A stretch of 64,000 bases of DNA from Ashinkailepas kermadecensis (Eukaryota; Arthropoda; Thecostraca; Neolepadidae): assembly GCA_034440615.1 (NCBI GenBank), contig JAOTOM010004861.1:372001-436000 (forward strand), written 5' to 3'. Below, in pieces: positions 55,181 through 64,000 of the stretch. The position numbers were made by a program, and so were the translations under genes. How positions within the stretch are numbered: the stretch's first letter is position 1; each line of letters starts with the position of its first letter. The notes beneath the pieces are model-generated. The model was not told the DNA's origin. It saw only the letters and a list, made by a program, of their open reading frames with translations, and did not search any database.

Positions 55181-57274
55181 GGAAAATGTGGTTTCACGAC
55201 AGTGGCGACATCTACCGAAGTTCCATGTCGCAGTACCGTGGTGGGGTGACATCTGTTGGGCGCGTTAGAGAACTTGGTTTGTCATCTAGCGGCCGAGCTC
55301 GGAACTAAAGGTTTGTGCTGTCCGGAAGATGGCGTATGCTGCTGCTTCGACGCTCGTCTGTGCGAAGACTACACAAATGTTGCTCAATATATCATAGTAC
55401 AGCAGGCCTTCGTCATTACTGAAAACGTCCATATATTTGATTCTACCAATGCAACACCACACCAACCATTTGCAACACTGACCATTCTCCCGATTTAGCG
55501 TTCAACATGCGCCATGTGCAATGTGGTATGCATGAATGCAACGTGCTTGAATGATATGTTGGCAGCACCAATCACTGAAATATCCACCTATAGGTCACTT
55601 CCCTCCCCATCCCCCTCCCCCTCCCCTCTCCGATACCGAATTTAGCTCACCCAAGATTCCATGGGGTCCGGGTACAAACGTTTTCAGATTGGACAGGGAA
55701 AATGTAAACTTAGCATGAAAAGGGTACTAAACCAAGGGTGTCTGGAGCCCTCCCTCGTGCCCACCGGGCCCACCCAAGTTCTCCAGTCATACCTTTGGGA
55801 CAAAAAGGCGCCAGTTCCTTCACTTCCCGTCAGCGTTCCTATGTTCCCATGGTCACGGGCTCGGGAACCGGGGGAATGGAGGGGCAGAGTGGCAGCATTT
55901 CCCCAGACTTTAGACGAGCTTAACATTGACCCTATGGGTGTTTTGCATGGAAAGTTTCGACTTCGAGGTGGGTCTCCCCCCCCCCCACCCATCCACACAC
56001 ACTTTTAGACAGTTACAGTTTCACGGTGTGTTCTGCCTGAAATTGACTAATTTTGACACCGAATGAACTTGTTATTGAAAAACAATTAACGTCTGATACG
56101 TGACATTTTCTCCATTCCACCTAAAAACGATGACATGTCCATAGTATTCTTTGACAAATAGTAGCATGACAATGACATTCTTATTCGTTTGCAGCGTATT
56201 GTTTAAGTGGATGAGTGCCATGGTGTAGAGAACAATGTATTTGGGGATTGTTGGATGTTCCTGTGTATTTATTTTCCATTTTCCATCATGTGGTGTGCTG
56301 TATGGCCGATGCAGTCGATGCGCCCCTAAGTTCCTGCGTCATGAGAGTGGTTTTAATATCATTATGGGAGGGGGATGATTGAGAGCAGTTGTGGACAATT
56401 ATTTTTCCTTGAAGTTTGGTTACGCTTGTAACGTCTCTCGGCGCCCTAATCCTAGGAACAGTGTTGAGCGGGTAGGGTGCGCTCTGCGCTGCATGGAGAC
56501 TGGGGAGCAATACCCCTCCAAAAGTATACAGAGTGACGTTGGTTCCATTTCCGGAGCTACCCCCAGCCCTTGACCCGCGTCCTCCCTGCTCACCCATGTC
56601 CTCCTTGATGCCCACGATCTGCTCCGGCACGGGGCCAGTGCCTGCTTTGTTGGCATCTTGTGTTGTCTGTCGTATGGTCGCGCTCAGTGGCGACTTGTGC
56701 GTGATTAACGGCATGAGGTGCGGACTTAGCGCCCAATGGCGACTTGTGCGTGATTAGCGGCAAAATTTATATACGATATGACGTAGCATGCAGTGCAATA
56801 CATGAATAATGAGCAGATTTAACAGCGCATTGCCCAGACAGTGGCCGACAGTTGCCGGCGTTGTGTCGCACTTTTCGTTAATGGTGGCGCCGGAATGCGA
56901 GTAGCGTGTTACTATGACAACGCAGTCAGCTGCTGATGTTGGTAAGCGGTGTACCGGCCCGCAAATACGCTAACGATCATGGTGACAAATGAACCTGCGC
57001 GTGCCAATGTTCGCTAACATCCGGGGAAAGTTGCTTCTGCCTCGTGTAACAAGACACGTGGAAGTTGATGAGGCGCGCAGACCATCCCTCGCCCACCCCT
57101 GGAGGTGTTGGTGTCCTTTCTTAACTATATTATTAGTTTTCCGAGCTTCGGCGGTATTCAGTGATTCTCCGTTGTGTCGCATATGTCCGCTGCTCTTCGC
57201 TATTATCAATTCGTGTCGATATCGTATCGACATTAGCGGTTCTCACTATTACTAAAAATCAAATTGCTAACGTT
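55181..57274. other. No recognisable gene; one short dispersed repeat
   Basis: The segment 55910-55950 matches 36271-36312. C-runs at about 55977 and 55600-55625 are low complexity. GCGACTTGTGCGTGATTA is repeated at about 56690 and 56738. Confidence 0.4.
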
Positions 57275-57332
57275 ATGGGCGCTAATGATCAACTCTGGTC
57301 GAAGCGCCCTAAAGCGCAAATAACTAACTAAG
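57275..57332 (+). repeat. SINE 3'-tail fragment
   Basis: GGGCGCTAATGATCAACTCTGGTCGAAGCGCCC followed by AAGCGCAAATAACTAACTAAG. Same block order as 817-880 and the complement of 54028-54072. Confidence 0.65.
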
Positions 57333-58013
57333 AATAAAATTGCTACGTGCTCTGAACGCCCACCCCTACGCCTCGATGGTTTTGTCCATACTTTGTGAGG
57401 ATAGGGACAACTGGTATCCACCTTGGAGTGGAAGATAAAACTTGTAGCGGGTGCTAGAATGGAGCAGGGGCGGTTTTCAGCATCGGCGAGGGGTAGACCG
57501 GACACGGTGTGGAGGATGGATGTTTCGACTTGAAAAAAAAGCTTAATGAGCGCAGAACGAGGGCACGCCCGAACCGCTAGACTTTTTACTTACGACATCT
57601 GCCTGCATTTAAGGTGCGAATTGTGATTGCTACGTGCTAGGTCATACTCGAAGTCGGACGTTGGTGCCAATCCTTGTGCACAATGCGTAATATCACCAAA
57701 AAATAGCCCGAAAATTTGGTGAAAGACGGCTGGCGCCCAGCTTCCGGGCTTTTGGTCTCGCGCTTATACCTGTACGTTGTATGCTAAGCTTCGGGCCGTG
57801 CACCCTGTACCACGTGAACTCTGCCATGTACCATGTACCCAGCAACCGTCGGTAGGCAGGAGCGAGCGGGCGGTACGGCGCGGTACGCTGCAATGGCGAT
57901 CCCAGGTATTTTGCAAGGAAATTGAAGCTCATGCGGTTAACAAAATGTTCCATTTCATGTGATGGTTTGCGACATTTTTTGCTTCAACTTAATTTCTTTA
58001 CGTGCGCCCCATA

Positions 58014-58060
58014 TCCAATGCAGTTGATGCGCCCAAAAACCCGAATAACTACCTAACTGC
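58014..58060 (+). repeat. SINE 3'-tail fragment, variant
   Basis: GCAGTTGATGCGCCCAAAAA and CCCGAATAACTACCTAACTG parallel the other SINE tails. It borders a CpG island. Confidence 0.45.
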
Positions 58061-58084
58061 TCCAAATTCCTGTCGATTTTCCCC

Positions 58085-58680
58085 GCGCGGAAGCCGTAGC
58101 CCGCCGCTGCAGCGGTGCGCCCGGGTGCGCCACCGTCGCCTCGACGAGCCCCACACCACGTGTCGACGTGTCGACCCGTCCGGCGTCGGCGTCGGCAGGC
58201 CGCCACCTGCCGGCCGTAAAGCGGCGGCCCGGCCGCTGCCGATCGAGCCGCGTGTCACGGCCGTTAAAGCCCCTCAGCACGGCTCGATTGATGGCTTTAT
58301 GACGCCGGTGTGTGTGTGTGTGTGTGTGTGACGGTGACGTCAGGCCGAGCCGACACATGTGCCGGGCGGCCGGGGCGGGTCGCGGGTCGCGGGTCGGGGT
58401 GGGCGGTCGGGGGTCGCCGGTGCGGACATCTGTGGCGCGAGCGGCCGCCGGCCGGCCGCGGGTCGGCTGGCGTGTGCTGGCGCAGAACCAACAAACACGC
58501 CGCGCCGGCTGGGTGGCGCGGTCGGCCCGGTGCGGTCGCCGCGCGTGATGCGGCCGGCTACGGTTGCAGCCGGCCGGCAAGGGCGCCGGGTCGGGTCAGG
58601 GTCAGGTCAGGTCAGGTCAGGTCTGGGTCAGGTGGGCCGTCGGACATCCGCGTCGTTGACCCGCGCCGTTAACGGTAGCG
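58085..58680. promoter_or_regulatory. CpG island with CRE, (TG)n and AGGTC tandem
   Basis: CpG- and GC-dense. (TG)n at 58308-58330 adjoins TGACGTCA (58335-58342). Near its right end GGGTCAGGGTCAGGTCAGGT continues as (AGGTC)n at about 58590-58640. No exon recognised. Confidence 0.4.
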
Positions 58681-58800
58681 ACTTTCTGAAGTAGGCCTGG
58701 GATGGGTTTGATCGAAGTTGTGTGCTGGTTAGCGGTATGTGGGTGCATGAATGCGAGTATACAGTTCAGAGGTGTTGAAGGACTGCGACTGTTTAGTCTA

Positions 58801-58835
58801 GACAATTACGTGCCCTGATGCGGCACGTAATTGTC
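58801..58835. repeat. Perfect 14-bp inverted repeat with 7-bp loop
   Basis: GACAATTACGTGCC (58801-58814) and its complement (58822-58835). It contains ACGTG, a possible bHLH half-site. No T-run, so not terminator-like. Confidence 0.7.
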
Positions 58836-59974
58836 GCGTGCGCCTGACGTTATTGGTGGCCGTTAGGTGATGACGTTGGGACAATTAACTACTACGTGAT
58901 GAGCATACATGGCGGGTGCACGTGCTCATAAGGTCGCCCCCCCCCATTATTGCTGTCCTGTCACTGGCGGATTCGGCCGACCGGTGTCTGGGAGGGCAAC
59001 TTCGGCGCCGGTCCAGCTGTGCCACACTGCCCCTCCTCTCAAGAACGATTGTAGTAGATACCAATAGTTGGATTTCGGCCACCTGATTTTGTTGCGATGA
59101 TCCCTTTCTGACTTACGGGTCAGAAAGGCCACCACTGATTTTAATCATGCAATTTGACTCCAGTCATCCAATTTATGGACTTTTTAGCATAGGGAACCTA
59201 TGACGAATCCCAAATCAGATTTATGATCCTCATATTGCCTCCATGTACTGAACCAACCCCTCTAGCCTTTTCCAAGCCTCTCCACCTGTGAAGAAGTTAA
59301 ATGTCATGTTTATTGTGAGCTGAACCGAAGGCAAGAGTAAGGCTGTCAGCCTCAAACTATGTGTGGCAAAACGTGACTTTCCCAAGACATTATGGTGTTA
59401 TTGTGGTCAAAACCACCATGACGGAGGATTTTTTCGGGAAAAGTCGAGTTCAGTCTGCGCCCGTCACGAAGCAAAATTATTCTGAGAACCGTACCAAACT
59501 ACCACCTGGCGGGGGAATATGGCAAACATCTACCAATTGTTCATGCATCAAAAGTTGTGCCAATTTTTGGATTTCGCTCATCGAGAAAATTCGATCGGCA
59601 TGTGATCCGTGCATGGTTACCAACAGCCACACTGAATGAAACGCCCCCAAGCCGGTCCGCGTGCCCTAGGCATGCGAGTGGCAAGCCCGACGCTGCCGCC
59701 CCAGCGAAGCGTCGGTCGGTGGCGGCTCTCCTTACTGGAGGTGCCCGCCATCCGGCACGCGCAGAGCACTTTCGGCGGCCTCACCACATTGATATAGCTC
59801 GTGATCCGACAGGGCAGGGTGATGTTCCAAGATCGCTTGCTTGACTCTCAATAGCGAGTGGATTTTTATAGGAAAATATGCTCATCTTAAGCGTTCTGTC
59901 GATGACTGATACCAAAATATCACGAGAAGCTCGTGGTCGAGTCAGAGGTGTAGCTTTGTATGTTTTTGGGAGGG
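58836..59974. other. No recognisable feature
   Basis: I see short frames only and a C-run near 58938. Confidence 0.4.
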
Positions 59975-59984
59975 CACTTGCCCC

Positions 59985-60100
59985 CCACCCTCCCAATGTT
60001 GGCTGTGCCTTCCCAATAAATTCAACTTTTAACATTAGTCCCTATGCAGAATGCCCGCTCTCAATCCATTTGGGCTCGCCCATTGCCTTCATGTATTATG
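59985..60100 (+). repeat. Dispersed repeat shared with 21690-21790
   Basis: CCCAATGTTGGCTGTGCCTT, TTCAACTTTTAACATTAG, CTCAATCCATTTGGGC and GCCCATTGCCTTCATGTAT correspond in order to the 21.7-kb copy. Confidence 0.6.
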
Positions 60101-60241
60101 GTCATACCAATAATTTACCAATATATATTTTTTGATATTTAATATATTTATTAATTAATATATTATTTACTATGTTTGTTTTTAATATATATTTGCATAT
60201 TTACCAATACCTGCCAATAATTTGCACAAATCTGTACCTGT

Positions 60242-60383
60242 GGGTCGGGTGACAAGTGACACACCTTGTGTCACATCGGACTCGTGCAGTTGTGATGGAG
60301 TTCGAGTCTCACCTGTCACCTGTGGGTCGGGTGACAAGTGACACACCCACTCTTACATCGGACTTGTACCGTTGTGATGGAGG
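60242..60383 (+). repeat. Tandem duplication of a SINE head fragment
   Basis: GGGTCGGGTGACAAGTGACAC begins both halves (60242 and 60323). The first half retains GGAGTTCGAGTCTCACCTGTC, a B-box-like element matching the SINE head at 39716. The period is about 81 bp. Confidence 0.65.
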
Positions 60384-61124
60384 AGGGGGTTTGGATTGGC
60401 GGAGTGTTCTCAATATATGCAATGAGCTATTATTTTCTTTCAGAAAATGTTTCATATTCAGCTACCTGTGTTTTGGTGAACTCTGTTGCCACATTTGCCG
60501 TTATATTGTTATCTTGAGGTCATTTAACAGCTCGTTTGGTGGGGGAGGTGTGGCAAGTTCCCGCCTGTCCCCTCTTCAGGCCGTTGGAGACAGGACCTCC
60601 TTGCCCCCAGGTCCGCTAGTGATTGGGAGGGATGGATCTGCCTATGTTATCACTACCTCAGTGTGACAGGAACAAAATGTTTGTGTGGTAGGCTCTCCAT
60701 GATGATGTTTCATGTTTCAAAATCGCATGTTTCAAAATCGCATCGCTAGACGTTGCCTGAAAGGACGTTGTTTCAGCAGCTTCTTGTGTGCTTCTGTGTG
60801 CTTTAATCATCAAGTTTAAGACTATTCTGGTGCTCGAATACACCTCAGTAGTGGCATGCGACGATACACAATAATTTACATAACACGAAGTATAATGTTG
60901 TGCAAGAGCTGACTGAAGCCACTAGCTATCCCAAGCCGGTCTAATGACTAGAGCTCCGGCTGTGGTTTATTTTCGGGGTCCCGTTTACACTTGCAGCTCA
61001 TTTCAATTCCTTCCTCCACAAGTCTCAGTATGTAACACTCCTTACACCTAGCTGTGCTCTTATCTTCATATGCCAGCACACTTCCTTCTAAAAATATAAA
61101 GCCCGCTTTCACCTTAGGTTAAGC

Positions 61125-61254
61125 TACCTTGCTTGACAGCACCTGGGGTCGAGCATTCGACTGTGAACCGGAAGGTCTTGAGTTCGAATCTCACCACCTG
61201 CTGTATTTTCTGAGTCACCCGCGTCCAATGATCGGGGAAGTCACTACGCTGTGC
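61125..61254 (+). repeat. tRNA-His-like SINE head
   Basis: GACAGCACCTGGGGTCGAGC and GAGTTCGAATCTCACCACCT give an acceptor-like pairing (ACAGCA with TGCTGT). The loop CTGTGAA places GTG at the anticodon position. One anticodon stem pair is broken, and a SINE body with CCGCGTCCAATGATCGGGGA follows, so I call it a SINE. Confidence 0.6.
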
Positions 61255-61492
61255 ACGACTACCCCACAGACCACAGACGTTACCACAGACGTTACAACGG
61301 ACGTTACCACAGACGTTGCCACAGACGCTACTACAGACGTTGCCACAGACGTTGCCACAGACGTTGCCACAGACGTTACCACAGACGTTACCACAGACGT
61401 TACCACAGACGTTACCACAGACGTTACACAGACGTTACCACAGACGTTACCACAGACGCCACCACAGACGTTAACACAGACGTCTCCACACG
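61255..61492 (+). repeat. Minisatellite, 12-bp unit, about 19 copies
   Basis: (ACCACAGACGTT)n with GCC variants. It begins directly at the end of the SINE body. The TTDVTTDV peptide it encodes is an artefact of a 12-bp unit. Confidence 0.95.
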
Positions 61493-61499
61493 CCTACGC

Positions 61500-61810
61500 C
61501 TGCCCCCAATGACGTCAGGGACGACCATGACCAGGTGACATCACCATCCGTATCTGTGACGACACCTCTCGGCCGACGCGGATAGGTGAGAGCGGCTGGT
61601 GCACGAGCCGCCGCGGCCGCCGCCGCCGCCGGTGCCCTCGGGGCGCCGCTAATATTTAACGCGGTCGGCGGCGTGCTCTGACGGTGGCGGTGCGTTTGAT
61701 GTCGCCGCCAGTTCCGGCGCGGTTTCCGGGGGCAGCGCCGCCGGCGGCCCGCGAAATATTTACGGCGCGAGGCGCACGAGAACGGCGGAGGCAGGCATTG
61801 CGCTCCACTG
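61500..61810. promoter_or_regulatory. CpG island with CRE after the 12-bp array
   Basis: TGACGTCA at 61510-61517 lies 20 bp after the array. (GCC)n near 61610-61632 and CpG-dense sequence follow. No exon recognised. Confidence 0.4.
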
Positions 61811-62690
61811 GTGCTGTCTCGTGCTGGCGGACACCAAGGGGAGGGAGGGAGGGAGGTGGTGGGGGGGGGGTCACCTGGGACAGGTCTGTCCTGCGGTGGG
61901 GTGTTGCCTGGGAAGGTATTGCTTAGGAAGGTTTTACTTCGGAAGGCTCGGGTTTTGCCTGGCGGTCTCGCTTGGGGGAAGGTGTCGCGTCGCCACAGGG
62001 GCATGGAATCCCCTCCATCCACGGAAAGGCAGCGTCCCTCTGACCGAAAAAACGGCACTTCAGAAACGCTCGAGTGCACCACTTCCCCAACCCACTATTT
62101 GTTTCAGCCGAAAGCATCCCTCCATGGATAGCCGAGTGCAACTGTTGACATTTTATCAATCAGTGGCGCCCCGACAGACCACTGCCCCCATCCCCACTGA
62201 CGTGCCCATGCTTTTATTAAGGAAGGAATCATTTTGAGGGGTACCTTTTCACCCAGAGACGCGCCTTCGGATGCAACATGTGTTGAGCTGGGCGTGGTGG
62301 TGGGTAAGAAGGATGACGAGGAGTGTAGTCGGGACAGGAAAAGTGGGGGGACGATTTGCCGGGGAACTTCTCCGGAGGGGTGCCTCTGGCAGCAAATCCA
62401 AAGGGATGCACTCTGGTACCCCTGATCAGGTGCCTTTTGTACTCAAATGAGCGCCTTCGGCCGAATATTTAAAGGAGACCGGGGTGCACTCGAACATCCT
62501 GTAGATATGCCTTCTTCCAGTCCGAGGGGGTGACGTTTAGGTCAGAAAATCCTGCCCCTCCCCCCCCCCCTCGTGACGGCGTCTCTAGCTGATGCATACC
62601 TAGTGTTGTACCCTCAGCTGCGTCCCCCTGGGTGGCGGCGTATCGTCTGTAGTGGCGTGCCCTCGCTACTATGCCCCCGATAGTGTGCCG
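61811..62690. other. No recognisable gene
   Basis: GGGAGG and C-run low complexity near 61845-61870 and 62555-62572. AGGGGTACC (62237) and GGTACCCCT (62416) form a loose inverted pair 180 bp apart. Confidence 0.35.
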
Positions 62691-62694
62691 GGGC

Positions 62695-62900
62695 CCGGTC
62701 GGCACCTTTGCCGGCCGCCGCCGGCAGCAGAGCGGCGCACCCGAGGCGTGGTGTTTGTAATTAGGCCGGCCCGTCCGCCTGTCGACAATTAGGCCGCGCG
62801 CACATGTTGGCGACGCGTCGACGGCCGATCTCCGCGGCGGAGGCGCCCCAAGTGATTAATAGTTTTTATACGGCGGCGCCGCTCACCCCTGAAACCGTCG
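62695..62900. promoter_or_regulatory. CpG island
   Basis: CpG-dense, with GGCCGCCGCCGGCAGCAGAG. ACAATGGCGACGG near 62930 is a weak YY1-like core. No CRE or donor. Confidence 0.3.
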
Positions 62901-63172
62901 GGAAGTAATTACCGCATAAATCTTGACACAATGGCGACGGTAAAAACCGTGCGGCTTGTCGCCTGTGAACTGCCCGGACGGGCATGTTCGGTGTCCGATT
63001 TTCGGGAATTTTAAACAGATGACGGGGAACAGCTCGGGATGCTGCGCTCTGCGGTGGTTCCAGGGTGCGGGGAGTACGTCGTCAGGACCATGCCCCACCC
63101 CCGTCAGGTGATCCATGTGTAAGGTTTGCATGCGTCGGAAGATTTTTAAAGAAATCTTGACCAATTTAATGA

Positions 63173-63275
63173 ATGGTCTAGGGGTAAGGTAGTAGTTTAT
63201 GGGTAGTGTTCCCCGTACCCCAACGAAGAGGTTGTGAGTTCAAATCTCAGCTTTTGCTACTCTTTGTCTGCGGCG
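63173..63275 (+). repeat. tRNA-derived SINE head, diverged
   Basis: AATGGTCTAGGGGTAAGG (A box) and GAGTTCAAATCTC (B box), followed by GCTACTCTTTGTCTGCG. This is the same order as 39716-39805, with extra bases between the boxes. Confidence 0.65.
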
Positions 63276-64000
63276 CATCCTATTGCTTATTGGTTCCTTT
63301 TGGTATTACGCTTCCTAGTGGTATTAAAGTACACCTTACAACCATGGATATTTCAACCCAAATGAGTTTTTTTTGGAGGAGGGGAGGGGAGGGTAGATTC
63401 CAGGAGTTCTCCAAAATGTGACTGCGACACCAGCTCAAATCGAGTTTCGGCATCCGCCGCTTGTGATGCGATCTAAACGTTGGCGTGCGATTGTTATGTT
63501 GGGGATGTCCTGTGTATAGTTGGCTTGCAATAAGTACCTACGTGTATTTATAATTATTTTGTTAATTATAGTAATGTGTATCTTTAAAAAAAAGACTTGA
63601 CTGAACATTGACGTCACCGCTCATTTTTAATAGGCGGAGACGATGTGGGACGAGACGTACATAATGCTGACTCAAAAAGTTTGTGGGGAGCCCCCGTCCC
63701 CTCACTGTAGCGAGCCCATGACACAGCGTAGGCGTACGGTGTGGCACTATTTCGTTCGTTAACACTTACCCACCTACCTGATAAACAACGAAACACACAA
63801 AAATCAATACAATTGTTGTGACAAGTGTCACACTAACATTTTATCGGGCACCAATACTCAATGGACATGTCTGCTGCTTCCGCCATGGGTGAGGGAGACA
63901 TCAACCCAGCCTTTTTATTGATTAAATCGAGCATGTTTCCAATAGGTTATATGTAAAAATATAATGATGGATGCACCCTCCTCCCCAGAAATTATGCGTG
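63276..64000. other. No recognisable feature; isolated CRE
   Basis: TGACGTCA at 63609-63616 without a CpG island. I see no gene or element. Confidence 0.35.

Noticed and set aside
61125..61203. Functional tRNA-His gene
   Set aside because: The anticodon stem has a mismatch, and a SINE body follows where pol III termination would be expected.
62236..62424. Element bounded by AGGGGTACC and GGTACCCCT
   Set aside because: The inverted match is only nine bases with no flanking duplication; chance is sufficient.

Overview
The window reads as intergenic or intronic DNA from an animal, most likely an invertebrate. The evidence is a eukaryotic layout with no operons or Shine-Dalgarno spacing, an intron-split hAT transposase gene, CR1-type LINE fragments, tRNA-derived SINEs, many short hAT-like and TTAA-flanked elements, and abundant undepleted CpG. 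I could not name the species. No host protein-coding gene is recognisable in these 64 kb, and almost every long open frame lies in a tandem repeat.

0-10.9 kb is the richest in transposons. Three non-autonomous hAT elements with 8-bp target duplications lie at 2.58-2.98, 3.16-3.30 and 3.42-3.83 kb. An hAT transposase gene follows (5413-10221, + strand). I reconstruct three exons with compatible phases, a TTF-type zinc finger, a DDE-type core and a C-terminal dimerisation block, broken by one frameshift near 8565. Its introns hold three more elements: a 124-bp palindromic MITE, a 993-bp TTAA-flanked element dense in AGGTCA/TGACCT hexamers, and a 153-bp hAT MITE.

10.9-17.4 kb holds a MITE (10.9 kb) abutting a long diverged inverted repeat (arms about 11.19-11.87 and 12.37-13.05 kb). 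Degenerate GGGGCC-type satellite follows and sharpens into a 2-kb array at 15.36-17.41 kb.

17.4-32 kb has promoter-like CpG islands (18.7, 26.6, 29.3 kb), several minisatellites with 20- to 45-bp units, an hAT MITE with a perfect 8-bp duplication (22.49-22.68 kb), and a dispersed satellite at 24.3-24.9 kb that reappears at 50.8-51.1 kb.

33-36.3 kb holds CR1 fragments, a second TTAA-flanked element rich in AGGTCA, and an hAT MITE related to the 22.5-kb copy. 36.5-52.3 kb alternates CpG islands carrying TGACGTCA (CRE) motifs with large minisatellites (37.8-39.1, 42.0-43.75, 48.0-48.4, 49.6-49.8, 51.35-52.1 kb), SINEs and further LINE pieces. 52.3-64 kb has a diverged inverted-repeat element (53.2-54.0 kb), more CpG islands, SINE heads and tails, and a 12-bp minisatellite that starts at the 3' end of a SINE.

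No shared pathway links these features. The window is mobile-element debris, satellites and short promoter-like islands. The most notable patterns are the TTAA elements loaded with nuclear-receptor-type half-sites, the recurring pairing of minisatellites with CRE-bearing CpG islands, and the inverted satellite.
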